The notes: generated by a model not told the origin, from the letters alone. DNA of 64,000 nt from Segetibacter koreensis DSM 18137 (GCF_000374045.1 NZ_KB893317.1:1-64000); one strand, 5' to 3'. Positions 34,743-45,170 are shown, counted from the stretch's first letter. A program made the numbers and translations.

Positions 34743-35170
34743 AGAACCGTTTATGGGAAAAAGCTTTTACTGAAAGAAATGCTCATTATTACACTAATAT
34801 AACAAGAAAACGTGCAAATATTAATTTCTAAATAATACCTGTACTTCGATTGTGGGAAGTAAAATAAATAAGATGCGGGTTTACAAAATGAAAGCTACTT
34901 TTTAGGTGCAAGACAGACAAAGAAAAAATTGCCGTAAAAAGAATGAGAGTCCTTTGAAAGTAAACTGGATTCACCAATCTTTTTTGCCTAATTTAACTAT
35001 TAATTAATAAAAAAAATCACAAACAGAATATATTCAAATAATAAAATTAGCAAAATAGTTTGATTTTCAGTTGGTTAAGTTCAATCACTCATATAGTTGT
35101 TTTCCGTAAATTTTCAGTTTCAAACCCCTATCTTTGCCGCTCTAAAAAAAATTTGTAAACCCTTACTAGT
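34743..35170. other. Noncoding stretch between divergent kinase and secDF genes
   Basis: AT-rich, with no gene seen. It holds TATCTTTG at 35129-35136 (a TAnnTTTG box) 34 bases before the secDF start, the likely secDF promoter. A matching -33 TTTG is not evident. Confidence 0.5.
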
Positions 35171-38100
35171 ATGCAACTGAAAGGTTTGGTGAAGATTTTT
35201 GCTATTGCATTAATCCTGATTTGCTTGTACCAGCTTAGTTTTACATGGTTTGTCCGCGGCCATGAAAAAAACATGGAAGAAAGAGCGGAAAAATGGCTAA
35301 AAGCTAATTTTCAAACACCGGAGCAAAAATATCCCGGCAACAAAGATCTGCAGGCGTTATATACTGATACGCTTGGCAACCTTAAAAGATCACGTGTACA
35401 AAGATTGCTTGACAGTACTAAAAATGATAAAATTTTTTTAGGCTTAGCTAGTTATCAGTATGCGAAAAACCAGGAATTGACCTATGGCCTCGATCTGCAG
35501 GGCGGTATGAACGTGACTATGGAAGTTGGGCTTGACGGTCTGATAAAATCTTTATCAGGTTACAATCGGGACGTTAACTTCAATAAGGCACTTGCTTCGG
35601 CTAATCAAAGGAAGGCAAATAGTGGCGCAGATTATATTACTTTGTTTTCTGAAGAATATAAAAAGCTTAATCCCAGCGGAAACCTTGCTTCTATTTTTGC
35701 GGCCGCAAGTAATCGTCGTATAACTTATCAAAGCAGCGATGCGCAGGTACTAGACTATATACGCAGTGAGGCTAAAGGTGCAGTTAAGAATACTTTCAAT
35801 ATCCTTCGTACGCGTATTGACAAGTTTGGGGTTACTCAATCCAATATTAATCTTGATGAAAATAAAGGAATTATAACAGTTGAATTACCAGGTGTTACCG
35901 ACCCGGAGAGAGTTCGGAAATATTTGCAGTCAACAGCAAATCTGCAATTTTTTGAAGTTTATAATCTTGGTGAAATTTATGCATCTTACCAGGCTGCTGA
36001 AAAATCTTTGGCAGCTTATTTAAATGGTACCCCGGTAAAAGACTCTCTTTCTAATAAAAGTGATTCTGCGGCAAATAAACAAGACACTGCTGCTGTAGCC
36101 AAAGCTGCTGGCGCAGATACTAGTAAAACGGCTACTATAAGTTCTTTTGACAGCAAAACTGCTAAAACTCCTACTGCCACTGCCGCAACTGTAAAAAATG
36201 AGAATCCTATCAGTTCTATTATGCAGCTTATTCAGCCGCAGCAAGGTAAAGACGGTCAAATGCAGTTTCCTGCAGCAATAGGTTATATCCAGACAAAAGA
36301 TACCAGCACTTTTAGTAATTACATGCAGATGGACGTTGTTAAAAGCAAGTTTCCATCCAACCTTGTTTTTATGTTTGGTAAGCCGGAGTCTGAAGATCCG
36401 AAAGCGTCAGGTATACTGCCCGTGTATGCTGTAAAAACTGTTGAAGGTAACGGCACGATGGCAAAGCTTGAGGGTGAGCATGTGAGTGACTCGCGCCAGG
36501 ACTACGATGAAAGAGGGCGGGTGGCTATTAAGATGACTATGGATAAGGTGGGTGAAAGAATCTGGGCAAAGATGACCGGAGACAATATAGGAAAGCCTAT
36601 AGCCATTGTTATGGATAATATTGTGTATAGTGCACCTTTTGTAAACGGCGTTATTCCTAACGGAAGTTCAGAGATTACCGGAAGCTTTTCGCTTACAGAA
36701 GCCCAGGATTTAGCAGATATTCTTAAGAGTGGTAAATTACCGGCACCCGCAAGAATTGTACAGGAGCAGGTAGTTGGACCTACATTAGGCCAGGATGCTG
36801 TTCATGGTGGTACAATGGCTTTTGCTGTGGCATTTATTATCATTTTCGCCCTCATGCTTATTTACTTCAATACGGCAGGTTGGGTTGCTAATATTGCATT
36901 GATTTTAAACCTTTTATTTACCATTGGTATTTTAGCCGCACTCGGAGCTTCATTAACTGCTGCCGGTATTGCCGGTCTTGTATTGACAATTGGTTTAGCT
37001 GTAGATACCAATGTAATTATTTTCGAAAGAATAAAAGAAGAACTGTCAAGGGGTAAAAACTACCAGTTAGCGGTGAATGATGGTTACAAGCGCTCTTATG
37101 CACCTGTCTTAGATGCGCACGTTACAACCATGCTTACCGCACTTATCCTTTTTTATTTTGGTCTGGGCCCGGTTTTGGGTTTTGCCACTACTCAAATTCT
37201 TGGTATTCTTTTGTCGTTGTTTTGTGGTATTCTTATATCGAGATTGATTTCTGACTGGTACACTAAGAAAAACCGGCACTTTGAATATTTCACCGGTATC
37301 AGCCGCAAAATATTTAAACACGCAGCCTTCAAGTTTATTGAATACCGCAAGATCGCTTATGGTATTTCTGTAGTTGTATTGTTGCTCGGCATAGGTTCAT
37401 TCTTTCATGGTTTTGATGAAGGAGTTGAGTTTAGTGGTGGAAGAAGCTACACTGTTAAATTTGACAAGCCTGTCAAACACGACGACATTATGAACTCATT
37501 AAAACAGGAATATGGTGAATATCCTGTTGTAAAAAGTATAGGCTCAAACAGTCAATGGAATATTACTACTTCTTATAAGATCAAAGAAACAGGTAATAAC
37601 ATTGATTCACTGGTAGAATTTAAATTATTTAATGGTTTAAAAAGTTATCTGCCGCAGGGGCTGAGTTATAGAGAGTTTGACACGCGCTTCAAACAAAGTT
37701 CTCAAACGGTTTTACCAACCATTTCAGATGATTTGAAAACAGGTGCTAAGACTGCGACTATTGTTTCTTTGTTAGCTATTTGTTTGTATATATTCATTCG
37801 TTTCCGCGATTGGAGATACTCCCTGGGAACGATAGTGGCTTTGTTACATGACGTATTTGTAACTCTTGCTGTTTTTAGCTTCTTAAAAGGCGTTGTTCCC
37901 TTTCCGTTGGAAATAGATCAGCACTTTATCGCAGCTATTCTAACGGTAATTGGTTTCTCAATGAATGATACGGTAATTGTTTTTGACCGTATTCGTGAAG
38001 ACAGCCGCCAGATGAAGAATACCGATAAAGGAACCATTATTAATAAGGCGATTAATGAAACATTAAGCCGTACAATCATGACTTCTCTGACGGTGTTCCT

Positions 38101-38308
38101 TACTATTCTGTCTTTATTTATATTTGGAGGAGAAGTAACACGTGGATTTGCATTTGCTATGCTGATTGGTGTTGTTACGGGTACCTACTCATCTATCTTT
38201 GTTGCCGCACCCATTCTCATGGATTTTGTAAAAGACAGACCGTTGGGTAAAGCTGATTCAATTGAAGCAAAAACATCAGCATCACCTGCAAGAGCGAGAG
38301 CATTGTAG
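35171..38308 (+). CDS. secDF: SecDF protein-export fusion
   Basis: This 1045-residue fused SecD-SecF is the membrane motor that uses the proton gradient to pull exported proteins through SecYEG. The SecD half has TM1 at about 6-27, the periplasmic P1 region with YGLDLQGGMNVTMEVG, and a TM bundle with GLAVDTNVIIFERIKEEL. The SecF half has FHGFDEGVEFSGGRSYTV, then IGFSMNDTVIVFDRIRED. The fusion is normal in Bacteroidota. A low-complexity Ala/Ser/Thr/Lys insert sits at about residues 286-343 inside P1 and is probably a flexible loop. It is a single gene followed by a strong terminator. Confidence 0.95.
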   Translation: MQLKGLVKIFAIALILICLYQLSFTWFVRGHEKNMEERAEKWLKANFQTPEQKYPGNKDLQALYTDTLGNLKRSRVQRLLDSTKNDKIFLGLASYQYAKNQELTYGLDLQGGMNVTMEVGLDGLIKSLSGYNRDVNFNKALASANQRKANSGADYITLFSEEYKKLNPSGNLASIFAAASNRRITYQSSDAQVLDYIRSEAKGAVKNTFNILRTRIDKFGVTQSNINLDENKGIITVELPGVTDPERVRKYLQSTANLQFFEVYNLGEIYASYQAAEKSLAAYLNGTPVKDSLSNKSDSAANKQDTAAVAKAAGADTSKTATISSFDSKTAKTPTATAATVKNENPISSIMQLIQPQQGKDGQMQFPAAIGYIQTKDTSTFSNYMQMDVVKSKFPSNLVFMFGKPESEDPKASGILPVYAVKTVEGNGTMAKLEGEHVSDSRQDYDERGRVAIKMTMDKVGERIWAKMTGDNIGKPIAIVMDNIVYSAPFVNGVIPNGSSEITGSFSLTEAQDLADILKSGKLPAPARIVQEQVVGPTLGQDAVHGGTMAFAVAFIIIFALMLIYFNTAGWVANIALILNLLFTIGILAALGASLTAAGIAGLVLTIGLAVDTNVIIFERIKEELSRGKNYQLAVNDGYKRSYAPVLDAHVTTMLTALILFYFGLGPVLGFATTQILGILLSLFCGILISRLISDWYTKKNRHFEYFTGISRKIFKHAAFKFIEYRKIAYGISVVVLLLGIGSFFHGFDEGVEFSGGRSYTVKFDKPVKHDDIMNSLKQEYGEYPVVKSIGSNSQWNITTSYKIKETGNNIDSLVEFKLFNGLKSYLPQGLSYREFDTRFKQSSQTVLPTISDDLKTGAKTATIVSLLAICLYIFIRFRDWRYSLGTIVALLHDVFVTLAVFSFLKGVVPFPLEIDQHFIAAILTVIGFSMNDTVIVFDRIREDSRQMKNTDKGTIINKAINETLSRTIMTSLTVFLTILSLFIFGGEVTRGFAFAMLIGVVTGTYSSIFVAAPILMDFVKDRPLGKADSIEAKTSASPARARAL

Positions 38309-38330
38309 AGTTTTGTTGGAATATATTAAA

Positions 38331-38361
38331 ACGGCCGCATGAACTCATGCGGCCGTTTTTT
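38331..38361 (+). terminator. Rho-independent terminator of secDF
   Basis: The stem ACGGCCGCAT (38331-38340) with ATGCGGCCGT (38347-38356) has a 6-base loop and six T residues (38356-38361). Confidence 0.9.
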
Positions 38362-38495
38362 GTTCTGGTTCATCTTGTTGACAATATTATTCTTTCCTCG
38401 TTAGTATTTCTTTTGGTAAAGTAAATACTAATCGTTTCGGACAAAAATGAGTTTTTTTAAGAATTAACAAAATTAGATTTGTGTAAGATGCATCT

Positions 38496-38894
38496 TTGCA
38501 GAAGCAAAAACTTTTGAATAAACTGTATTCATATATCGCCCATTCTTTTACTTTTTTAGTAGCCTTGCAGATACTAAATATGGGCCTTTTTGTACAGGAT
38601 TTTGACACCCTGAACTCTTCGTCTACTATATCAGATCAGAATGTTATAAACACAGTTGTAGAGTATGTGTCTGAAGTCATGCTTAACAAGGTAAATGCTG
38701 TGCCTGAAAATAATAACAAGGCTAATAAAGATTTGCAGGTTCACAAACATTTTACGGTTAAACTAATTGAGCTTCGAAAACCTTTTATAGCAGTACCTCA
38801 CCTGAAATTTAGTTCTAAAATTCATTATCCTCTTACCGAAAGCTACTATTACCAGTTTTGTAAAGAGATTAATCCACCACCACCCAAAGCTTAG
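38496..38894 (+). CDS. Small membrane protein leading the metal-efflux operon
   Basis: This protein has about 132 residues. A hydrophobic stretch (residues 12-31, YIAHSFTFLVALQILNMGLF) looks like a signal anchor. It is followed by a soluble part with NTVVEYVSEVMLNKVNAVPE and a Pro-rich end, INPPPPKA. No ATG opens the frame: TTG at 38496 or 38514 are the candidates, and a later Met (29) would remove the membrane segment. Small unrelated-looking membrane proteins of this size often precede czc/cus genes in Bacteroidota and are thought to act in metal handling, but no His/Cys cluster is visible here. Confidence 0.55.
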   Translation: MQKQKLLNKLYSYIAHSFTFLVALQILNMGLFVQDFDTLNSSSTISDQNVINTVVEYVSEVMLNKVNAVPENNNKANKDLQVHKHFTVKLIELRKPFIAVPHLKFSSKIHYPLTESYYYQFCKEINPPPPKA

Positions 38895-38985
38895 CCTTCC
38901 TATAATCACACTATTAATTCAGATAGTGTTGCTTTGCGCTAGTTAATTTATTTCTATTCTTTTTCTCAGAACTTAAAACAAATTC

Positions 38986-40296
38986 ATGTTTAAGCTTACT
39001 ACATGTAAGCCTGCTGTGTTACGCGGGTTTATGGCTATAGGCTGTGCATTTTTTTTATTTGGTAGTATCTCTGCACAAGTAACTGCTCAGGATACATTAT
39101 CATATACTCTTGCCCAGGCCGAACAACAATTTTTACAAAAGAATCTTACTTTACTTGCAGGTCACTACAATGTAAATGCAAATAGGGCTTTAATTGACCA
39201 GGCCAAGGTTTGGGATAACCCGGTTTTAATTACAGATCAGAATATATACGCCGACGGAAAAAGTTTTTTTAGTCATGGTAAAGATTTGTCTGGCGAATCA
39301 AGAGGACAAATTTTTATACAGGTACAACAACTTATAAGAACCGCCGGGAAAAGAGCCAGACAAATAGACCTTGCTGTAACAACATCGGAAATGAGCGAAC
39401 TGCAGTTGCAGGATGTTTTACGTAACCTGAAATACCAGCTGCGGTCAGATTATTATACAATTTCACAGTTGTTTTCCGTGCAACAGATTTACAACCAGGA
39501 GTTGGAGGAAATGAAACATTTGGTAACAGGTATGGAAGCGCAGTTGAAAGCCGGAAATATTGCGCAAAGAGAATATTTACGTGTGCAGGCGCTCGTTATC
39601 TCTTTGCAACAGGATATTACAGAGAATAACCGCAACTTAAGTAATAGTGAGGCGGAATTAAAGACGCTTTTACAGGTTACCGGAAATACATTTATCAAGC
39701 CTGCCGATTCGCTTGCATTTCCCACCTTTACAACACCGTCACTAGATACACTTGTAGCGGCAGCAAAGTCTAACAATGCGGCCTACCTTTTACAACAAAA
39801 ACTGGTTTTATACCAACAACAAAATCTGCAATATCAAAAAGCGTTGAAATCTCCTGATATAACTGTTGGCCCTGAGTATGACAAGGCAAGTAACTACGCA
39901 CCTAACTATGTTGGTCTCACCTTATCTCTTCCCTTGCCTGTTTTTAATAAAAACAAGGGAAATATAAAGGCGGCAGAGTTTTCAATTCAACAGCAACAAG
40001 TATCAGCACAGCAACTTGAAACGGAGCTGAGCAACAACATTATAAATGCATACAGTAAATTAACCTTTACTCAACAGCAGAATAATAGTACACAAAACGA
40101 TTTTTATAACAGCTATCAGAAAATGTTTACAAACATGATGCTGAGCTACAGGCAACGCCAGCTTAGTCTTCTGGAATTTATAGACTTTTTTGATACTTAT
40201 AAAGAAGCAAACATAAGATTGCGTCAACAGCAACTAAACCTGCAACTGGCGAAAGAAGAATTGAATTTCCAGGCAGGAACTGACATTTTAAAATAA
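38986..40296 (+). CDS. CzcC/TolC-family outer-membrane efflux protein
   Basis: This 436-residue protein has a signal peptide (to about residue 32), then two OEP repeats of long helices rich in Gln (TYTLAQ-like LSYTLAQAEQQFLQKNLTLL, IQQQQVSAQQLETELSNNII) and the beta-barrel strands typical of TolC-like proteins (VGLTLSLPLPVFNKNKGNI, the conserved pore-strand region). It is the outer-membrane duct for the fusion protein and RND pump encoded next. The spacing to the next gene is 27 bases, so one operon is likely. Confidence 0.85.
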   Translation: MFKLTTCKPAVLRGFMAIGCAFFLFGSISAQVTAQDTLSYTLAQAEQQFLQKNLTLLAGHYNVNANRALIDQAKVWDNPVLITDQNIYADGKSFFSHGKDLSGESRGQIFIQVQQLIRTAGKRARQIDLAVTTSEMSELQLQDVLRNLKYQLRSDYYTISQLFSVQQIYNQELEEMKHLVTGMEAQLKAGNIAQREYLRVQALVISLQQDITENNRNLSNSEAELKTLLQVTGNTFIKPADSLAFPTFTTPSLDTLVAAAKSNNAAYLLQQKLVLYQQQNLQYQKALKSPDITVGPEYDKASNYAPNYVGLTLSLPLPVFNKNKGNIKAAEFSIQQQQVSAQQLETELSNNIINAYSKLTFTQQQNNSTQNDFYNSYQKMFTNMMLSYRQRQLSLLEFIDFFDTYKEANIRLRQQQLNLQLAKEELNFQAGTDILK

Positions 40297-40323
40297 TTAA
40301 ACATTCAATAAATTTTTAAATAA

Positions 40324-41427
40324 ATGAGACTTAGATATCTTTTTTTATTTGTTATCGCCACGGGCAGTTTAATTGCTTCCTGTAAAAGGAAAGAAACTGC
40401 TAATGAAGGGCCGAAAAGATTTTGTATCAGCGATACAATGGCAAAAATGATAACAATAGACAGTGCAACACTGAATAATATCACCAATGAAATCACCTTG
40501 AGCGGCGAAGTAAGTTTCGATGAAAATAAAGTCGTTAAAATTTTTCCGCGTAGCAGCGGGCAGGTTACAGAATGTAAGGTTTCTTTTGGTGACAGGGTGC
40601 AACAAGGGCAGGTGCTTGCAGTTATAAGAAGCGCTGATGTTGCCGGCAGCTATAGTGACTTAAGCTCTACCCAGGCTGATATAGCCATTGCAAAAAGGCA
40701 AATGGATAATGAAGAAAGCCTTTTTAAAAACGGTATTGCAAGTGAGAGGGAATACACGGAAGCTAAAGAAAATTATCAGAAAGCTTTGAATGCGAGATCA
40801 AAAATTCAATCGATGTTAAATATAAATGGTGGTAGTAAAACAAGTGCCGGCGGTACTTATGTTCTTACCTCTCCCATTAGCGGCTACATTGTAGAGAAAA
40901 AAGTAAATACCGGAAGTTTTATACGCCCCGATATGGGCGACAACCTTTTTACTATCAGTGACCTTAAAGATGTTTGGGTGCTTGCTAATGTTTTTGAAGC
41001 AGACATTCCTAAAGTGAAAGAAGGATACCCGGTAAAAGTGACAACACTTGCTTATCCTGATAAAGTTTTTAACGGGCATGTAGATAAAGTGAGTGAAGTA
41101 CTTGACCCCGAAAACAAGGCTTTAAAAGTGCGGGTTAAACTTGAAAATGCAGGTTTACTATTAAAGCCCGAAATGTTTACAAGAGTAATTGTAACAAACC
41201 AGGAAAGCAATAAAGCAACATGCATTCCGTCATCTGCAGTAGTAGAAGAAAGCGGAAAAACTTATGTAATTGTTTATAACGGCCCGTGTGATCTGAAGGT
41301 GCAGGAAATAGACGTAATGAAAGAAGTGGGTGATAAAACATTTATCAATGCAGGTGTAACTCCCGGTCAGAGACTTATTGGTAGAAATGCACTGCTGCTT
41401 TATGATCAGTTTACTGACAATGAGTAG
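40324..41427 (+). CDS. CzcB/CusB-family periplasmic adaptor (lipoprotein)
   Basis: This 367-residue membrane-fusion protein is likely a lipoprotein: LIASC with Cys at 20. It has the barrel-sandwich halves (EITLSGEVSFDENKVVKI with VEKKVNTGSFIRPDMGD), a helical hairpin (about 105-155, STQADIAIAKRQMDNEESLF), a beta-barrel (GYPVKVTTLAYPDKVFNGHV) and a membrane-proximal domain. It links the inner-membrane pump to the outer-membrane duct. No Met-rich or His-rich N-terminal metal motif is obvious, so the transported ion (Co/Zn/Cd or Cu/Ag) is not fixed. Confidence 0.9.
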   Translation: MRLRYLFLFVIATGSLIASCKRKETANEGPKRFCISDTMAKMITIDSATLNNITNEITLSGEVSFDENKVVKIFPRSSGQVTECKVSFGDRVQQGQVLAVIRSADVAGSYSDLSSTQADIAIAKRQMDNEESLFKNGIASEREYTEAKENYQKALNARSKIQSMLNINGGSKTSAGGTYVLTSPISGYIVEKKVNTGSFIRPDMGDNLFTISDLKDVWVLANVFEADIPKVKEGYPVKVTTLAYPDKVFNGHVDKVSEVLDPENKALKVRVKLENAGLLLKPEMFTRVIVTNQESNKATCIPSSAVVEESGKTYVIVYNGPCDLKVQEIDVMKEVGDKTFINAGVTPGQRLIGRNALLLYDQFTDNE

Positions 41428-41513
41428 CAGTTAGTTTTATCGGACCAATTCCTGATCTTTTAAATAAGAAGCTGCCTTAAATTTTTAATATGCGTTTGTC
41501 CTAAAGCTAAAAG

Positions 41514-41669
41514 ATGCAGAATGATATGCAGATGAACGAAATGCGACGCAATGATGATGCAGGCAGAACAAAAGCTGGTATCGAAAAAATTAAACTGCTT
41601 ACAGTTAAAACGGCTGAAAAATTAACTTATGAATTACTGTGTAACATTTGGCAAGAGATATTACGATGA
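41514..41669 (+). CDS. Possible 51-residue protein inside the efflux operon
   Basis: In the 350-base gap 41428-41777 one clean frame begins ATG at 41514 and ends TGA at 41667-41669. The product is Met-rich at the start (MQNDMQMNEMRRNDDAG), then helical (KAGIEKIKLLTVKTAEKLTY). The first part coincides with sequence resembling the dispersed GCGACGCAA repeat, so the frame may be accidental. Otherwise the gap shows no gene or hairpin. The Met-rich N-terminus would fit a copper- or silver-binding peptide, but this is speculation. Confidence 0.25.
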   Translation: MQNDMQMNEMRRNDDAGRTKAGIEKIKLLTVKTAEKLTYELLCNIWQEILR

Positions 41670-41777
41670 ATATCGGAAGCGTTGCTTGTCTGAAAACAGT
41701 TTTACTCATTTGTGAACGGAATTCTCTTTTTAAACTAATAAAACTTCGCAAACAATCAAAAGTTAGCGAACACAGAT

Positions 41778-44700
41778 ATGAATAAACTCATTAAAAGCAT
41801 CATACATTTTTCACTAAGGCACCGCTACCTCGTTTTCTTTCTTACAGCCGTGCTTGCAGTTATCGGTTTTGTAAGTTATCAAAATACACCTATTGAGACC
41901 TTTCCCGATGTAACGAATACACAGATCATTATTATAGCACAATGGCCCGGAAGAAGTGCCGAAGAAGTGGAAAAATTTATATCAATACCACTTGAAACAG
42001 TGCTTAACAGCGTACAAAAAAAATCTAATCTTCGCAGTACATCTGCTTTTGGACTTTGTTATATCCGTATCATTTTCGATGATGATGTGGACGATGCATT
42101 TGCCCGGCAACAGGTATTAAGCCGGCTGGGAAGTGCTGATCTACCTGAAGGAATAAAACCGGAAGTGCAGCCACCATACGGTCCAACGGGCGAGATTTAC
42201 CGGTATACATTAAAAAGCAAATCAAAAGACATCCGTGAACTAAGCACCATTCAGCAATGGGTGCTCGACCGGCAGTTCAAGTCTGTGCCGGGTGTGGCTG
42301 ATGTAAACAGTTTCGGCGGTGAAGAAAAAAGCTTTGAAATAAGTGCAAATCCTGAGAACCTGGTTAAATATGGGCTTACATCACTAGACGTGTACAATGC
42401 TGTGGCAAAAAGTAACGTAAACGTTGGGGGCGATGTAATAGAAAAAAATGGACAGGCTTATGTGGTAAGAGGAATTGGTCTTTTGAATAACATAGATGAT
42501 ATTAAAGACATTATTGTTACGAAAGTGAATGGGGTGCCTATACTGGTAAAAAATGTAGGCGAAGTCATTGAGACCGGAAAACCACGACTTGGAAAGGTCT
42601 CGAGAGATAATCAGGAAGATGTTGTCGAGGGAATTATTGTAATGCGAAAAGGTGAAAATCCCAGTGAGGTGCTTCAAAAGATAAGAGACAAAGTAAAAGA
42701 CCTGAATGAAAACATTTTACCACGGGATGTAAAAATAGACACGTTCTATGACCGTACCAATCTCATGGATTTTGCCCAGGAAACAGTGATACACAATTTG
42801 ATTGAGGGGATAGTGTTGGTGACGGTTATAGTGTTTTTATTTATGGCGGACTGGCGTACCACTTTAACTGTTAGTATTATTATTCCCCTATCCCTGCTGT
42901 TTGCATTTATGTGTATGCGCCTTAAGGGCATGACAGCTAACCTGCTGAGCATGGGGGCAGTTGACTTTGGTATTATCATAGATGGTGCCGTGGTAATGGT
43001 AGAAGGACTTTTTGTTGCCTTAGATGAGAGGGCAAGAGAGGTCGGAATGGAAAGGTTTAATAAGCTTGCTAAGCTAGGTCTGTTTAAACAGGTGGGAAGC
43101 GAAATGGGTAAAGCCATTTTCTTTTCCAAAATCATCATTTTAACCTGTCTTATTCCCATTTTTGCTTTTCAGAAGGTGGAAGGAAAGATGTTTTCTCCTC
43201 TTGCCTATACATTAGGTTTTGCCCTGCTGGGAGCATTAATTTTCACGCTTACTTTAGTACCCGCATTATCAAGTATCTTACTGAGAAAGAACGTAAGGGA
43301 AAAGCATAACCCTATAGTGCTTTTCTTTGAAAAGGGCATTGCCAAAATGTTCAGAAAAACATACAAGTATCCAAAAACCAGTTTGTTGATTGCAGTGTTG
43401 GTAATGGTATTAACGTTCTTTTCTGCAAAGTTTTTGGGCACGGAGTTTTTACCCGAGCTTGATGAAGGAGCTTTATGGGTTGAAAGTGAATTGCCAATGA
43501 GTGCCAGTTTGCCCCAGGCAGTAGAGATTTCAAATAAAATGATTGCAATTATTCGAAAATTCCCCGAGGTAAAGCAAACGCTGTCTCAAATGGGCAGAAC
43601 AAACGATGGTACAGACCCTAAAGGGTTTTTCAACGTGCAGATACAGGTAGATCTGAAACCAAGAGACCAATGGAGAAAAGGTGTTAAGGAAGAAGCGTTG
43701 ATTGACAGTATGAATGCACAGCTTGTAAAAATTCCCGGAGTTACTTACAATTACTCTCAACCTATTCGTGATAATGTGGAGGAAGCTGTAGCCGGCGTAA
43801 ATGCTGCTATGGCGGTTAAAATATTTGGGCCTGATTTTAATACGCTTGATAGTCTTGCGGATGCTGTAAAAAAAGCACTGACAGGTGTAAGAGGTATCGA
43901 AGACCTGGGAGTGTTGCGCAACCTTGGACAACCGGAATTCCGTATAGAGCTTGATCAGCAAAAAATGGCGTTGTATGGCATAAACACAGCAGATGCGCAA
44001 GCGGTTATTGAAATGGCAGTTGGTGGCAAGGCTGCGACTCAACTATACCAGGGGGAGAGAAGATTTGATGTGAGAATCCGGTATAGAAAAGATTTTAGGG
44101 ACACAAGAGAGAAAATTGAAGGCTTGATGGTTCCGACACAGGATGGAAGTAAAATTCCAATAAGTGAAATTGCAACCGTTAAAACTTTGACAGGCCCCGC
44201 CTTTATTTATCGTGATAACAATATGCGCCACATTGCAGTTAAGTTTTCTGTGCGGGAAAGAGACCTGGGAAGCACAATTGCAGAAGCGCAGCAAAAAGTG
44301 CAGCAAATGGTGAAACTGCCAAAAGGCTACTCAACGACCTGGAATGGAGAATTTGAAAACCAGACCAGGGCAACTAATACTTTGTCTCATGTGGTACCGC
44401 TTTGCCTGTTGGCGATATTTCTGATCTTATTTATCACCTACGGCAATGTAAAAGATGCTATTCTTACCATTCTTAATGTGCCTTTTGCACTAATTGGTGG
44501 CATTCTTGCACTTCATCTGACTGGTATTAATTTCAGTATAAGTGCCGGTATTGGTTTTATTGCCTTATTTGGGGTTTGTATTCAAAATGGGGTAATATTA
44601 ATCAGTGTTTTCAGAAAAAATCTTGAAGAGCACCAGCCGTTGCGCAAAGCTATTTTTAATGGCGTTGTATCAAGAGTACGCCCGGTTGTCATGACAGCGC

Positions 44701-44912
44701 TTATGGCGGCTATTGGTCTTATGCCTGCTGCTGTAAGTACCGGTATAGGAAGTGAAACCCAAAAACCACTTGCCGTGGTAGTAATAGGCGGATTGGTAAC
44801 CTCAACAATTCTCACCCTGCTGATACTTCCGATTATTTATTCACTGGTTCACCAGTTTATTCATAAAAGGGAAAACAGGAAGTTATTGCAAAAAATGGGC
44901 GCAGTAAATTAG
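41778..44912 (+). CDS. Heavy-metal RND efflux pump (CzcA/CusA family)
   Basis: This 1044-residue inner-membrane antiporter of the HME-RND family has twelve TM helices and two large periplasmic loops. Marks are IETFPDVTNTQIIIIAQWPG at the N-terminus, the proton-relay TM4 motif GAVDFGIIIDGAVVMVEG (near 393-410), the TM5-6 loop, ELDEGALWVESELPMSASLP, and the end LLILPIIYSLVHQ. It exports divalent or monovalent heavy metals with the adaptor and duct encoded upstream. The gap of 350 bases before it is large for an operon, yet the terminator lies only after this gene. Confidence 0.93.
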   Translation: MNKLIKSIIHFSLRHRYLVFFLTAVLAVIGFVSYQNTPIETFPDVTNTQIIIIAQWPGRSAEEVEKFISIPLETVLNSVQKKSNLRSTSAFGLCYIRIIFDDDVDDAFARQQVLSRLGSADLPEGIKPEVQPPYGPTGEIYRYTLKSKSKDIRELSTIQQWVLDRQFKSVPGVADVNSFGGEEKSFEISANPENLVKYGLTSLDVYNAVAKSNVNVGGDVIEKNGQAYVVRGIGLLNNIDDIKDIIVTKVNGVPILVKNVGEVIETGKPRLGKVSRDNQEDVVEGIIVMRKGENPSEVLQKIRDKVKDLNENILPRDVKIDTFYDRTNLMDFAQETVIHNLIEGIVLVTVIVFLFMADWRTTLTVSIIIPLSLLFAFMCMRLKGMTANLLSMGAVDFGIIIDGAVVMVEGLFVALDERAREVGMERFNKLAKLGLFKQVGSEMGKAIFFSKIIILTCLIPIFAFQKVEGKMFSPLAYTLGFALLGALIFTLTLVPALSSILLRKNVREKHNPIVLFFEKGIAKMFRKTYKYPKTSLLIAVLVMVLTFFSAKFLGTEFLPELDEGALWVESELPMSASLPQAVEISNKMIAIIRKFPEVKQTLSQMGRTNDGTDPKGFFNVQIQVDLKPRDQWRKGVKEEALIDSMNAQLVKIPGVTYNYSQPIRDNVEEAVAGVNAAMAVKIFGPDFNTLDSLADAVKKALTGVRGIEDLGVLRNLGQPEFRIELDQQKMALYGINTADAQAVIEMAVGGKAATQLYQGERRFDVRIRYRKDFRDTREKIEGLMVPTQDGSKIPISEIATVKTLTGPAFIYRDNNMRHIAVKFSVRERDLGSTIAEAQQKVQQMVKLPKGYSTTWNGEFENQTRATNTLSHVVPLCLLAIFLILFITYGNVKDAILTILNVPFALIGGILALHLTGINFSISAGIGFIALFGVCIQNGVILISVFRKNLEEHQPLRKAIFNGVVSRVRPVVMTALMAAIGLMPAAVSTGIGSETQKPLAVVVIGGLVTSTILTLLILPIIYSLVHQFIHKRENRKLLQKMGAVN

Positions 44913-44932
44913 ATACTCGACTTTAACTGTAC

Positions 44933-44967
44933 AAACCTGCCATATTTTATATTTGGCAGGTTTTTTT
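44933..44967 (+). terminator. Rho-independent terminator of the metal-efflux operon
   Basis: The stem AACCTGCCA (44934-44942) with TGGCAGGTT (44954-44962) is followed by T residues to 44967. Confidence 0.85.
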
Positions 44968-45170
44968 GTTATTAGAGAGTAAGAATTTAATTGTATGATT
45001 GTTGAGAAGGTTTCTTCCATCCGTCATCGTTGTTACGCCTTAACTGTTTCACATATTTTTCTTTAAAAAATCAGCTACAATAAGCATCATAACGTATGTT
45101 CATTTTTTAAAAAGACACCGTAAAAACTTCTTAACTCTATGGTTCAAAAATTACTTTGCATATTTGCATC

